Source of the DNA: Symsagittifera roscoffensis
Taxonomy: Eukaryota; Xenacoelomorpha; Acoela; Convolutidae
Reading direction: 5' to 3'
Assembly (NCBI RefSeq): GCF_963678635.1
Contig: NC_087064.1
Coordinates: forward strand, 61,621,548 to 61,685,547
Length of the DNA stretch: 64,000 bases
The translations under genes were made by a program, and so were the position numbers. The notes below the pieces were generated by a model that saw nothing but the letters and a program-made list of their open reading frames with translations, made no database searches and was not told the origin of the DNA. Shown here piece after piece: positions 10,681 to 23,222 of the stretch. How positions within the stretch are numbered: the stretch's first letter is position 1; the number at the start of each line of letters is the position of its first letter.

Positions 10681-13165
10681 CTGGATTAACCAAAAAAATC
10701 TAACATGTGCCTACAAATACCAAGCTCAGAAATGATCAAAAATAAACCAATAATCTTTCAATGTTTTTTTTTCAGAGCAGAAAGATTCCATCTTGCAGCA
10801 AGTACAAATACTCGAGTAACGGATCTCTTGAATGCATAAAAATCGAATTCATATTAAGACACTTGCTCATGATAGTGTAAGAAGTTATATGCAATAAAAA
10901 GTGAAAACAAAAAATTCAAACGTTCTCTCTTTTGATAAAATACAGGCCAAATTTTTTAGCAATTAACGAATGAAAATTTTGAAAATTTAAAAAAAAATCA
11001 GATTTATAACACACTTCCACCTTATGATAAGTACAAATTGATTTGTTTTGTGTGTAGTTACTTATTAGTTAGACCGATAATTAGTTTTTTTTTCAAGTTT
11101 GAATGATATCTGATCCGGAAAAGTTCGCTGCTTATACTATGCGTTAATCAAGAACTGGTAAAATGTTTGCATTAATGATCCCAAATCAATCAAATTGGAA
11201 ATTTTCGAACCCTATCACGTTGTAAAAAAAATCGAAAGTAAAATATGTTTTTAATTTGCAGTCAACATCTTTCAGTCAATACTTTTATGCACTTAACTCT
11301 TCATAGTTTTCTCATGATAGATTAAGCTGAAAAAATAATATTGAATTCAAATTGAGTTACTTAGGTTGGAAAAGGTGTGCTCTTAAAAAAGGCGCGCTCC
11401 GAAGCTGAGCTTCGCACCATATGCAATGCAACGAATCGAAACTATCTAATAGAAATTGGCATGAAAATTTTTAAATAAAAATAGTCAACAAACAATAGGA
11501 AAAGAGTAGCTGGATTAACCAAAAAAATCTAACATGTGCCTACAAATACCAAGCTCAGAAATGATCAAAAATAAACCAATAATCTTTCAATGTTTTTTTT
11601 TCAGAGCAGAAAGATTCCATCTTGCAGCAAGTACAAATACTCGAGTAACGGATCTCTTGAATGCATAAAAATCGAATTCATATTAAGACACTTGCTCATG
11701 ATAGTGTAAGAAGTTATATGCAATAAAAAGTGAAAACAAAAAATTCAAACGTTCTCTCTTTTGATAAAATACAGGCCAAATTTTTTAGCAATTAACGAAT
11801 GAAAATTTTGAAAATTTAAAAAAAAATCAGATTTATAACACACTTCCACCTTATGATAAGTACAAATTGATTTGTTTTGTGTGTAGTTACTTATTAGTTA
11901 GACCGATAATTAGTTTTTTTTCAAGTTTGAATGATATCTGATCCGGAAAAGTTCGCTGCTTATACTATGCGTTAATCAAGAACTGGTAAAATGTTTGCAT
12001 TAATGATCCCAAATCAATCAAATTGGAAATTTTCGAACCCTATCACGTTGTAAAAAAAATCGAAAGTAAAATATGTTTTTAATTTGCAGTCAACATCTTT
12101 CAGTCAATACTTTTATGCACTTAACTCTTCATAGTTTTCTCATGATAGATTAAGCTGAAAAAATAATATTGAATTCAAATTGAGTTACTTAGGTTGGAAA
12201 AGGTGTGCTCTTAAAAAAGGCGCGCTCCGAAGCTGAGCTTCGCACCATATGCAATGCAACGAATCGAAACTATCTAATAGAAATTGGCATGAAAATTTTT
12301 AAATAAAAATAGTCAACAAACAATAGGAAAAGAGTAGCTGGATTAACCAAAAAAATCTAACATGTGCCTACAAATACCAAGCTCAGAAATGATCAAAAAT
12401 AAACCAATAATCTTTCAATGTTTTTTTTTCAGAGCAGAAAGATTCCATCTTGCAGCAAGTACAAATACTCGAGTAACGGATCTCTTGAATGCATAAAAAT
12501 CGAATTCATATTAAGACACTTGCTCATGATAGTGTAAGAAGTTATATGCAATAAAAAGTGAAAACAAAAAATTCAAACGTTCTCTCTTTTGATAAAATAC
12601 AGGCCAAATTTTTTAGCAATTAACGAATGAAAATTTTGAAAATTTAAAAAAAAATCAGATTTATAACACACTTCCACCTTATGATAAGTACAAATTGATT
12701 TGTTTTGTGTGTAGTTACTTATTAGTTAGACCGATAATTAGTTTTTTTTTCAAGTTCGAATGATATCTGATCCGGGAAAGTTCGCTGCTTATACTATGTG
12801 TTAATCAAGAACTGCTAAAATGTTTGCATTAATGATCCCAAACAGATCAAATTGGAAAATTTCGAACCCTATCACGTTGTAAAAAAAATCGAAAGTAAAA
12901 TATGTTTTTAATTTGCAGTCAACATCTTTCAGTCAATACTTTTATGCACTTAACTCTTAATAGTTTTCTCATGATAGATTAAGCTGAAAAAATAATATTG
13001 AATTCAAATTGAGTTACTTAGGTTGGAAAAGGTGTGCTCTTAAAAAAGGCGCGCTCCTAAGCTGAGCTTCGCACCATATGCAATGCAATGAATCGAAACT
13101 ATCTAATAGAAATTGGCATGAAAATTTTTAAATAAAACGAGTCAACAAACAATGGAAAAGAGTAA
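10681..13165. repeat. Three tandem ~828-bp units
   Basis: The sequence ctggattaaccaaaaaaatc recurs at 10681, 11510 and 12338, giving periods of 829 and 828 bp. Copies one and two differ by almost nothing (one T in a T-run); the third has scattered substitutions, such as ttcgaatgatatctgatccggg, and is older or escaped homogenisation. Each unit includes a palindromic gaagctgagcttcgcacc patch near its end. No protein-like frame is conserved. The array lies in the 6.2-kb intron between the VWD2 exons at 10079 and 16435. Confidence 0.96.
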
Positions 13166-13839
13166 ATGAACTCATGGAAACAGAAGAAAACTTGTTTTTT
13201 TTGAACAATTTTAACCTTTGAACTTCAACGAAAAAGTAGATGTCCCTAAGTTTTTGTTAGCTTAAGAAAGCTTATGTTGTCACTTTTTGATAAAGTTACC
13301 TCATTTGGAAAAATTGTGGCGTAGCCGCTTACGCTGGACAAATTTCATTAACTGATTTCTCGATTGATTCTTTAAACTCACATTTGTGAGGGTAATTTTC
13401 GAGCACAATCGAAATTTCACGAAACGATCAGAACTTCAAAAAGATGTCGTTGCTTTAGGCCAGTATTTCTCGTGAAAAGAAGGGTGTAGCTGTTTATAAG
13501 TGAATTATCTCCACGATCAGTTATTTTTTTAAACTAAACTCAAGAGTAAGAAGTACAGATGTGAGAAGTTATGAAAGATGACATATGACAAGAATGGCCT
13601 TTCAAATTATTATCTTCGCTAGCTATTTTTTCGATTCAAACCTTAATCTAAGATTTGGCAGATTAGTATCAGCGGAAAAAATAACAAGAAAATCATTCCC
13701 TCGTTGGAATTTTTGAAAGCCGTAGAAGGTCAAGGAAGGTGAAAAAAAGACTAGGGAAGTATGCAGGCACACAGAGTAGTAGCCAGTCTTTCCATTGGTT
13801 TCCAATTTGTTGAAAATTGGTTCAGTTTTACGAAAATCG

Positions 13840-14265
13840 AAGAAACTTTCCAAAACGTCTCAAAAAATACTTACTATCGAACAGGAATACTTGCCCTCAA
13901 AACTACACAAAATAAGTTGCATTTTTTTTAAATCAATAATTTCCTTTAAACATAGACTTGGTAAAATTACAAATTACAGCACTTTTAAAAATAAAATAGC
14001 CCAAAGGAAAATAAGGAGAAAACCACGAATCCGGAAGCATTTTCAACTAGTTTCTTTTCGAGAAATTGATCAAAAAAATAATAGGTATCTGAAGTAAACT
14101 CCCACTATTTACTATCTAAAAGATGGTAGTTTTATTTAAGCTTTCAGAAAACTGAGTATGCCAGCCTTTGATCTTCAAATTTACTATTGTTACTAATTTC
14201 ACCACTCTATGAGATAAATTTTTTTACCCGGTTGCAACTCCCTTGCTAATCGCAGGGGTAATCAT
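13840..14265. repeat. Interspersed repeat with terminal stem-loop, copy 1
   Basis: This segment resembles 45750-46200 and 47990-48565: shared parts include aaaactacacaaaat, gatggtagttttatttaagctt and the end cccttgctaatcgcaggggtaat, which folds into a stem-loop. The 100-codon open frame at 13795-14097 runs through this repeat and is low-complexity, so I reject it as a gene. Confidence 0.7.
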
Positions 14266-16434
14266 ACATGAATTCTTTGAAAAAAGACCAAGGTTGAAAT
14301 TTTTGGTGCTAACTGCACATCACATGGGATCATCGGATATTTCAGCAATTAATTCCCGTATGAGATTGTTCTGTATGAGTTTTCCTAAAATTGTCAAATC
14401 AAAAACAGTCAGTGCAATCACTAACATTTTAGATGGTCAGATTTAGAGCCCAATTAAAGCAAAGTTAATAAAAAAAAATTAAGGAAAAGATGCTTCTCGA
14501 TTGGGATTGTAAATTTGCTAAATCTTAATCCAAATTGCTAAAACATTTTAAAAACACTAGGATCCCTATTGAACAAAATGTTTACTAAAACATTTTGTTT
14601 TTCTTTTGAAAAAAGTATTATTCATGCAGAAGGTGTTTTTTTTTACTAAGCCAATTTTCAACTGTCAAGAAAAGCTTAACTGACAAAATTGTTTATAATA
14701 TCTGAAAGACATTACTGTCTGGAGCACAAATCTAAAATTACATTTTACCTGTGTTCGTTTTTCACAAAATTATACCAGTTTGAATTTGAGACTACTTTGC
14801 CAACTACAATTTGAGTAGGGTTAGGAATATGTTTTGTTCTATTAAAGCATAAGCGGCTAGTTAAATCCATCCAAATTGAACATTGGCACACAGTTTGGAT
14901 GCACCACGCGCAGAGAAGTAGAATACTCAATGTGGTACTCTTAAATAGTTTGTGGGGTTAAATTTAAGAAATAAAAACTTTGAACTTGATTTTTTTGAAT
15001 TTTTTTTCCAACTCAATTTTTTTGAACAAAAAAGCTTGTTTTCGACAATCAAGGACAGTCGAAACATTGAAATCTTTCCCTGGTATAGAGGCAGTCTTGT
15101 GTTAATCAAGTTATTTTTCTTTCTGTTTCGGTCAACTCGCTTTTATACTTGTCCTTATCAGATTACGTCACTTTACTACTTGATTTTACTTGCGTGGTCG
15201 AAACAATTTTCGAAAAAATCAACTGTATTTTTTGTCACAAACCCTAAGACAATTTTAAAACATAAAATTGTTCAAAGCTTTGCATTAATTACAGCAGTAC
15301 TATTCAAGGCTACGGCAGCCAAACAGGTAGTATCTATAGTCTCAGGGTAGTGCTCTTGTTCCAACAATCAAAGAAAGTGACGAAAAGTTTGTACTCTGGG
15401 TGTTTTTTCTCCATACAAATTTCGTTTTTTTTAAATAGCTTTTTCTTACCGATTTTTTTCTATCATTCGAAAGTACTACCGTACTGAACTCAATTTTGGG
15501 GAAAAACATTTCACCAGTGATCATTTTTTGCAAAGTTAAGGGGGTGTAAAAATTGCCAATATGAGAAAATTAACGCGCGATATATTTCGTGCTATTAACG
15601 AGTGAGCCGAAATTTAGTTCGTGTTAGAAATTATTCCAAAAGCATGCTATTTGATATATTTAATAATTTGCTATATGCAAATTCTATCACTATGTACTTT
15701 ACATAACGTGTGGTGGCATTATTTAAAAAAAAACATGAAAAAACTAGAAATATCAAAAAACTTTTTTTTTGAAAGTTTCATCAACTATTTTATGTTATAT
15801 AACTCCATAGAAATCAAGACGTAGTCGGAAAATTCAGGACTTTGCCCTGATACGAGCTGAGAAATCACTATTTAGTTTTATCACAGAAATCATTATTTAA
15901 TTTTTTCATTCTTTCCACTGAAAGAAGTCCAATGTGCTTTTCAGAAAACATAAAAGTTTTGGAAGGGAAAAATATATAATCGGGCAGCATATGATTGCCA
16001 TAATATTGTGTTTTTATAGTTAAAACTGTGTAATCAATGTGTATAAAATGCTTTTTTCTCTTTGACTCAGTATTTACTTTTGTATGAAATAATTTAGAAA
16101 AGTAACGGATTTCTGCGGAAACTATTTGTTATCCAAGAAAAAACTTTGTTGCCTTAAAAGTTTATGAGATTAAATTTAGCTGCTGCCGGCCTTCACAACT
16201 ATTTAAATGATTGGCATGGATAATACTCCATATAACACTTTTCATACGATTAAAGTAAAAATCAGTTAACTTCGGACAACTAAGTGGATTTTGATTGCTT
16301 TTAAGCCCTATCATTCGCACATTCAGATACTTTTAACCGTTTACCCCCTCCCCCCTTTGCAAAAAAGGAAATTAGGTAAAGAGATCCATACATTCTGTCT
16401 CAAGAATGGTCCTCGATTGGGTTTGATTGTTTAC
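14266..16434 (-). other. Rest of the large intron, AT-rich repeats
   Basis: I see no exon here. At 15560-15610 there is an acgcgcgatatatttcgtgc module and at 15820-15960 a tcggaaaattcaggactttgcc/ctgatacgagctg module; both recur elsewhere (54740-55060, 58800-58980, 20830-21010), marking an unclassified dispersed AT-rich repeat. A small inverted repeat lies at about 14575-14600 (aaaatgtttactaaaacatttt). A 132-codon frame at 14952-15350 is phenylalanine-rich and not protein-like. Confidence 0.5.
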
Positions 16435-16561
16435 CAGGTCTTGGTAGAACTGTGAAATGTAGATGCCGATTATTGATCGTTTGTCGTAGAACACTCGCAC
16501 CCCGGCCGCATACACAGCATTGTAGCTTGTGGTCAGTCGAAGCACTTGGATCCCGTCCACA
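16435..16561 (-). CDS. VWD gene exon: VWD2 central strands
   Basis: The exon encodes VDGIQVLRLTTSYNAVYAAG and RVFYDKRSIIGIYISQFYQDL. These are the beta strands of VWD2 leading into the GLCG exon, and the splice gives ISQFYQDLVEGLCGTYN, a normal VWD junction. The acceptor is gttacag/T and the donor CTG/GTAAAC. Phases match both neighbours. Confidence 0.9.
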
Positions 16562-16670
16562 CTGTAACATACGCATAAGCTCACAATACATTGCCAAACA
16601 TAATTTATTGCAAAACATTGTTCCTCGTTAAAACCACAATTTATGGCCATAATTTATGGTCATAATTTTT

Positions 16671-16815
16671 TCATAATAAGTCACAAATTTTTGCAGAACA
16701 TTTTTTCATAATAAGTCACAAATTTTTGCAGAACATTTTTTCATAATAAGTCACAAATTTTTGCAGAACATTTTTTCATAATAAGTCACAATTTATTGCA
16801 AAGCATTTTTTCACA
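16671..16815. repeat. 35-bp tandem repeat, about four units
   Basis: The unit tcataataagtcacaaattt followed by ttgcagaacattttt begins at 16671, 16706, 16741 and 16776. The last copy is degenerate (acaatttattgcaaagcattt). It sits in the intron about 110 bp upstream of the VWD2 exon at 16435-16561 in gene orientation. Confidence 0.95.
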
Positions 16816-17174
16816 GTAGAACTCTTTTTTGTATAACATTTTTTCTGGATGTTCTTGGCCACAAACCTAGTTTTCACATACTAAATTTCCATAGACGGCC
16901 TTTGGAACAAAATTATCACTAAAATGGTAAACGAGTCTCATATGAAGCGTGTTACTCATTTTAACACTTCACTTTCTAGTTGTCTTTCGTTTCAGGGAAC
17001 TTTTGATATTGATCAATGTTCTGCGAAATGTTTTTCCGTTGGTTTTTGTCATTGCATAACCTATTACTTACTATTAATGACATGAGAAGTCTTATCTCAA
17101 AACTTGGGCAATGTAACACAATATTCAAATGTAATATTTTTCGAGGCAACTGAATATTAAGAAAAGGAACGCAC

Positions 17175-17374
17175 GTTCGAATAGTTTCCGATGGACTCAT
17201 TGTCTCTCCGTTCACGATCAAATCATCCCCGTCCATTTCGATCTTGTGGCTTTTGCCTTGGAACACGCCCGCCACATACATTACTATCGCCTTCACACAT
17301 CCGTAGGGCACAGTCTCATCCGCACACCTGGTCTTCAGAATCATCTTCAAATCCTTATCTTCCGCTTCGTATGT
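17175..17374 (-). CDS. VWD gene exon: VWD2 middle part
   Basis: The exon encodes TYEAEDKDLKMILKTRCADE, then TVPYGCVKAIVMYVAGVF, then HKIEMDGDDLIVNGETMSPS and ETIR. The C-x4-7-C pair followed by hydrophobic strands and the DGDDLIVNG turn are typical of VWD domains. The donor that keeps the frame is AC/GTGCGT, joining ETIRT to VDGIQ in the next exon. The acceptor is ttgtcag/ACA. Confidence 0.92.
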
Positions 17375-17677
17375 CTGACAAAGAAATAAACAGATAAACA
17401 AACATCGAGAACAATGCGAAAAAAAACAAAACGAGCGAGGAAAAACTCCTGAAAATTTATTTAAATAGACAGATAGGTGAATAAGTGTCCGAATAGATTT
17501 CCGATTTTGAGATGTAATTAAGAAAAAAATGTTATAACACAAACTATTCCCATCGCTCTAGTGCTAATGTTCCCAAATTTGAATTCTCAACTCTTCAAGT
17601 TTTTGTCACCATATTATTACATGGAATCCAAATACTAAAATGGTGAAACAAAACTTGAAGAGCTCATTTAGACATAC

Positions 17678-17816
17678 CTGTACAAGTACGTAGTCGCATG
17701 TTCCTGGGTACTGGATCGTGAGTCCGTCGAATGTCTTCAGGTGTCCGTGACCTCTAACCTCGCAGAGGGAGTCGCAAATGTAGTTGGTGCAATCCCAGAA
17801 GCCACCCTTGCATGTA
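17678..17816 (-). CDS. VWD gene exon: E-like module and start of VWD2
   Basis: The exon encodes CTCKGGFWDCTNYICDSLC, an E (VWC-like) module, followed by the VWD2 opening HGHLKTFDGLTIQYPGTCDY and VLVQ. The TFDG-x-x-x-x-Y/F-x-G-x-C-x-Y pattern is the start of a VWD fold. The acceptor is tctttag/T and the donor CAG/GTATGT. The 303-bp intron to the next exon (17375-17677) holds nothing I can identify. Confidence 0.93.
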
Positions 17817-19664
17817 CTAAAGATTTTAAAAAAAGATTTTTCTTTGCTAATAGCTGCTGCTAAGTGTGAAGTAAGGAGCAGATTTAAGAATAAATCTAAG
17901 AGGTCAGATCTCCTGGTCATTCAAAAAGCCGCTTTTAGTGCTACTTTTTGACATCCATTTTTGATTGAGCAACCCTCAAGTTTTATAAAGGCGCGAACAC
18001 ATACTAATTTTGAGAGAAAACAATTTTATGATCGAAACCTTCCAAAAATTCTACCAAAATGAATAGCAAGGTCGATTTTTTTTTCTTCAAGTCACTTTTG
18101 TTTACCAAAAAAAGAGCGATAAAAATTTATACCATATCAGTATCTTAATTTGCTCAATATCAAAATCAATAAAAATCGAATAACCATAAATATTTTGTAG
18201 ATATAGTTGTAAATGTTTGATCATATACATTGAAAGGCAGCCAAAACAGTCAGGGCACCCTTTTACAAGCAGTCATCAGACTTAATCTTTTTGCTGTGAA
18301 AGTCACTCAGCAAAGAATTCTGAAAGAAAAATGTTCATATTCAACGGATGAAATGAGTTTTTCTTGTTTCAGTAGCCTGTAGTTTTCTCAGCAATTTTTT
18401 TTTGAAAAAATTGCTGAGTTTTTGACATAGATTCAATTACTTTAGTGAATCATTGTTTAATTTTTGTTCTTTGAAAAGGTAAGGATATTGCTTGCCTCTC
18501 AGACTATTCTCACTGAAACTATACAAAGTTTTTTTTTTAAAAAAATTGTGCACTTAATTTTGAATGATAAAATTGTAAGCCTGGCTAATTTCAACTTGAA
18601 ACATCTTAGAAAACTTCATAAAAATATACAAAAACTCCTTGTGAAACTTTTTTGAGGTGGCATCCAATCCCATTAGTTTTTCAATGAATAATTTCAAGAC
18701 TATAATTCAAACGCTTTTTGCCTTTAGCGTAGATATTTGAACAAATTTCGATTTAATAACCAAATAATGCCATTAAAGCAAGAATTGAATAGCTTTGATC
18801 CGGTAAATTACTTAAACATTTTAAAATATTCATGTTATCAGAAATATTGTGGCAAATCAAATTTCAAGCTCGTTCCACCCATTTATCATATCTAATTTTA
18901 GAAAAAAAACGATGAAAAAGTGAGAATACCCTAGTCGATAGCCAATGACCAAAGAACAAAAGAAAAAAGTCTGAGAAAGAAAAACAAAACAGAAACTTTC
19001 CTTGTCCTCGCATTTAATTTAATTTTTTGATATTTTTTTCGTTGTTTTTTCTTAACAAGCCTTACTTTATTGGGTTTGCTTCATTGATACAATTTAATTG
19101 GACTGATTGAACTTAAATTCAAAATAAGCAAAAAACCAAGAAAACGAAAAAAAAATGAAATAAAAAACAGCAAAATGAAATAAAAAGATCTCAGCCAGCG
19201 GGCTGGATGTATGCATGAGACGCAAACATATGCTTACTTCATACATGATTTGCTAGTTGGATCTTCATGACCATTTTGAGTAAATGTTTGCTTGAGTATT
19301 TAATTAAGAAAAAGTATCATACACTTTCTAGCTAGTTTTGATATTTTCGCAAATTCGCATAGTCTTGATGTCTGATTTTATTTGTAAGATTTTTAAAAAA
19401 TTATTTCTTATTTTCATTTCTATCAAGCCCGCAAGTTTTGAGAAATTGGTAGCCTCGTTTCAAAAAATCTGGAAAAAATACAAATAATTTTGAAAACCGC
19501 TAGTGCTGTCACAGCTAGCGGGCTGTATGTCTGTATGGGTCGCTAATAGATGCATCCTTTGTGCATGGCTTGCTATTTTAGTATTTTCACGAATCATATG
19601 ACTCCTGGTTCCAGCTAGCAGTTTGATCTGCGATCTTGAAAATTTATTTTTGTCATGAATTATA

Positions 19665-19760
19665 ATTATCATGCAAGATCTTGCAAGACAAGAATCTTGC
19701 AAGATCTTGACAAGATATACATACCTCTTGTCAAGATTCTTGGAAGATCTTGCAAGATAA
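19665..19760. repeat. Cluster of atcttgcaagat palindromes
   Basis: The 12-bp palindrome atcttgcaagat and near variants occur at about 19676, 19692 and 19745, and aagaatcttgcaagatcttg is partly repeated in inverted form as cttgtcaagattcttgg around a short centre (atacatacct). The region could fold into a cruciform. It is the end of the second cagctagcgggctg segment, so it is probably the terminus of a small dispersed element. Confidence 0.75.
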
Positions 19761-20159
19761 CCATTTGCTATCAACTAGGGTAACAATTAATCAGCGCCCA
19801 GAAAATTTTGTTTGTTGGTAGTCATCAAAAGTTATGTCACATTTCATTCAAAGACCAGGCACATCGAACCAAAAATTTTATTAGTTGACATCAGTTTGAA
19901 AAAAAATATTTAGTTTCCAAAAAATGTCAGTGTAAAAAAATGACGTAATTAATTACAAAAAATTTGACGAAAACTTTTTGATTTGCGTCCCGGGTGGAGC
20001 TCACATTGAAAATTCGCAATAAAAAAAGAAAAAAAACTGCGATCGCCATCGATGAATTATCGATGTTCATTGCCACAATAGCAAATTTTTTATCGATAAT
20101 TTATTGCTAATTTAGCTAACTTTCAGCGTTGAAACAACAAAAAAAGTTTATCAAAATGA

Positions 20160-20245
20160 GCAAAAACAGTGATCTACCGGGGTTCGATCTCACAACCATC
20201 AGTTGTGTAGACATGTATGCTACCTTTGCGCTGGATAAAATCAAG
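20160..20245 (-). repeat. tRNA-like (SINE head) segment
   Basis: On the minus strand, ccagcgcaaaggtagcatac resembles a tRNA A box and D arm and gagatcgaaccccgg a B box, about 40 nt apart. The sequence does not fold into a full cloverleaf by eye. It fits a tRNA-derived SINE head or tRNA pseudogene. Confidence 0.5.
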
Positions 20246-22006
20246 TTGAAGGGCTTATCAACTAAAACTCTTATTTGAAAGCTACTAGATTGAGTTAAAA
20301 TTTCTGAGATTTTAGCAATAATTTTCTACGGAATCGTTACTGAAATCGCTCTGATTAATCTCAGGTTTAGCTATGCAAAATATTTGGAATTCTAAATGAA
20401 TCAGTGCTGGAAAATAGCGGTCACTGGTGTTCTACGGAAAAAGCGATAATTAACGGTGGGACTTCAATCCGGGGTGTTTTGTATTTTCAGTCATATTTTA
20501 GCAATCAGAATAAAAATTTTCAACACAAAACACAACCTATTGAAGGTATCGACTCCCTGGGCTCAGCAGTAAAACTTTGTTAAAAAAAATTTTTTGTGTT
20601 TGAAAATTGTCAATTTGGGAAGGCTCTTGACTACATCTGAGCCCTATAAAAATTTAAATTTTATGATGCGAAAACTTAACGGGAATTATTCATTCGTGGC
20701 AAATTATCCCTATAAATTTGTTCCAAATTAAATTGATGGAAGCTAATCGGTGTTATTAGTTTTGTGTTACTCAAATTTCCACACTTGAGAATTTAAATTG
20801 CCCAAAAATTAAAGTTTTTAAGATTATTTTGACCAGAAAGACTAATATCAAGGGGCAGTCTGAGCCGGAAACATTAATTTTAAGGGCAGTCAAAACATTC
20901 AGAGTATTGCACTGATATACGAGCAGTTTAATTTGATGTTAATAAGTCTGTTTTATATCAAATACTTTTTTTGGTTATAATTTTGTAGTTTCAGAAATTA
21001 GATACAAAACAGGGAGCATGAGATTAGCAATTGATTGATAATTTTAGAGATTTTTTGAAATGTAAAGTACGATATATTTATTTTTGGTCCAATTTTTGAA
21101 AAAAAAACGACGGTAAAATTGTGTTCGGGGTGTTTTTTTTTCTCCCGACAAAATTCGACTTCTTAACTGGACATTTTTGGCGGAAAATTTTTAATATCAG
21201 CTGAGTTATTTAGGACTTAACCCGTCTTTAATATCGTTCCAATTTGAATTGGGGCATCCTATTTGGTCTATTCAAAGCTTTGCTATAAGTGAGCTATATC
21301 AAAAAAACTCCATGTAAAATGAGGTACCATAAATAATCATCAGAATGGGTCGAATGATATATCAGGTTAAAGCCTTTTCAGTACTTGAACTATTGAAAAT
21401 ATTTGAACTATTTTTATAAGTTTTCAAAAAATACATCCATTGTTAAGAAAATTGGTTTGAATTTTTGTTGAGATTTAGTCTAATTTCGAGCGACTAGCTC
21501 GACCTAGTAACATTCGTTACATCGAAATTTGCTTTTTTTGTATGAAAAAATTCAATTTCACTATAGAGAAAACTAGTTTGAATGGTTCCTTTGGCAATTA
21601 TTTAGCAAAAAATTGTGATATAAAGAAAATTTCAAAAATTATTGTGCGAAATTCACATGTTTTTTTTTCTTCATTTTTTTTTCGTTTCTTTAACCGTTTT
21701 ATTAAAACAAATGTTGTCAACCATACTAATTCACTAATTTTGTACGCGATTGTACAGTTCTCGAATCACATCACTCACTAAAAACGACACTAATTTCAAT
21801 AGTTAATCCCATTGTTTCCGAATCTCAGCAACTTGTTAGTTTTTATAGCCAAGCAATGCATGAAAATCGCTGCAGTGTCTTTACAGGAACGCACATTTTC
21901 TATGTACTTCCTCTTGTGGTAATTCTCACGAGAGCTACTCATATCTGAAAGGGCGTGATTTTTTTTGTACAAAAAAACTTGTGAAGGTTTCTAAGAGCGA
22001 ACTCAC

Positions 22007-22256
22007 CAGTCGTTGCAGTCCACTTGAATTGTGTCGTTAGTCTTGTAGGTCTCCTTGTCATAAGAACACGTGCACTCCTCCCTCTCTACACACAACTGGT
22101 CCTCGTTCAGGAAGGTCCCCTCAGGACAGAAACAGCCTGGGTTGCACTCTGTAGTACACATGTCTGTCTGCTGGTGGGTGTGGATGGTACGACACGTGGC
22201 CACACACGAAGAGCCACAGTCGCTGTAGACCATGTTGCCAGGACACTGTTTCTTAC
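22007..22256 (-). CDS. VWD gene exon: first TIL and start of E module
   Basis: The exon encodes GKKQCPGNMVYSDCGSSC, ATCRTIHTHQQTDMCTTEC, PGCFCPEGTFLNEDQLCV, ECTCSYDKETYKTND and ends DCND. This is a complete TIL module followed by the first half of an E module; the next cysteine codon is split by the donor TG/GTGAGT. The acceptor ttttgtag/G lies only about 27 bp from the left end of the long palindrome in the intron. Confidence 0.94.
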
Positions 22257-22282
22257 CTACAAAACAGCCCTTTTTTTTAAAA

Positions 22283-22662
22283 AAAAAACTGCCAATTTTC
22301 AGCATATCCACTGCTTGAAAATTTTGGCTGCAATAGTAGATTAGTAGTACCCGTGAAAATTCTAATTGAAAAAAAAAACGGTATTGAATCGCGAAAAAGT
22401 TTTTCTCAGCAAAAACTAAGTCTGCAGTGAGGAGAAGTTAGAGAAACGAACTATTCTTGTTAAGGTTGTAGATCTACAATCTTAACAAGAATAGTTCGTT
22501 TCTCTAACTTCTCCTCACTGCAGCTTTAGTTTTTGCTGAGAAAAACTTTTTCGCGATTCAATACCGTTTTTTTTTTCAATTAGAATTTTCACGGGGTACT
22601 ACTAATCTACTATTGCAGCCGCAATTGTCAAGACAGTGGATATGTTGAAAATTGGCAGTTTT
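22283..22662. repeat. Spacerless ~380-bp palindrome
   Basis: The sequence from 22285 (aaaactgccaattttcagc) pairs with the end at 22662 (gaaaattggcagttttc) around the centre tgtagatctaca at 22467-22478. Arms are about 188 bp with only a handful of mismatches (near 22320/22630, one inserted base near 22350/22595, two near 22425/22520), so I estimate about 96 percent arm identity. There is no loop. It lies in the intron immediately next to the TIL exon. It could be a foldback MITE, a recent inverted duplication, or an assembly or cloning artefact. Confidence 0.95.
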
Positions 22663-23222
22663 CGATAGATCCTCTGCGCAAGTAGTAGACACCACAATAA
22701 GTGTGGTGCTGCATTTCTGAAACCCGCGAAAATTCATTTTTAAAAAAATTCGTTTTAGAACCGATCACGCAGCGAAATTCTCGCAGGCGAAGTTTAAATT
22801 CGATCTTCAACGTTCCAGTTGAATTAATGATGAACAATCGCAGATTGTAGCGATTATTATACATTTTTTAGGAAAGCTCTATCTGAAGTTTCGAAAGGCA
22901 GGTAATATCCTTTAAAAAAGCAAAATAATTTGGTTTTAAAGCGACCACGAAAAAAAAAGAGTAATCGCTTCACATGTCAACATCGACTTATCAAATCAAT
23001 CAGTTTTATAAACTTATTAAAAATCAGTTCACTTAATTTACCCACCCTAAATTTAATTTTTTAAATTCAACGTGTTTTGTTTTGATTTAAATGACGTTTA
23101 ACATATTGTGAGGATAACTTTTATGGATTATGGAAAAAAAAATTTCTAATTAATTTGGAAAACCTTGAACTCATAACTCAAAAACAAGACAGTTCAAATC
23201 TCCTCTGAAAATAATTCATTAC
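22663..23222 (-). other. Remainder of the intron, no feature seen
   Basis: This is AT-rich intron sequence between the palindrome and the next exon. I see no exon, repeat or RNA gene. Confidence 0.5.

Larger units (their letters stand above)
17817..22006 (-). other. 4.2-kb intron with repeat fragments
   Basis: I found no exon. A piece related to the CAGGGGCGG MITE lies at 17985-18080 (aggcgcgaacacatactaat then tttgag). A caatttttttttgaaaaaattg-type inverted repeat lies near 18390-18420. At 18235-18275 and 20830-21010 are fragments of the gggcagtc/atacgagc dispersed repeat. Two diverged copies of a cagcyagcgggctgkatgt segment lie at 19195-19390 and 19515-19620. A tRNA-like segment is at 20165-20240. 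The rest is AT-rich without features. Confidence 0.5.

Noticed and set aside
14952-15350. 132-codon plus-strand frame
   Set aside because: It is rich in Phe, Leu and Lys from AT-rich DNA, matches nothing, and lies in a large intron among repeats.
16671-16815. 35-bp repeat considered as a CRISPR array
   Set aside because: Units are contiguous with no unique spacers, and the host is eukaryotic.
22024-22344. 106-codon plus-strand frame
   Set aside because: It is antisense to the TIL exon and runs into the palindrome.
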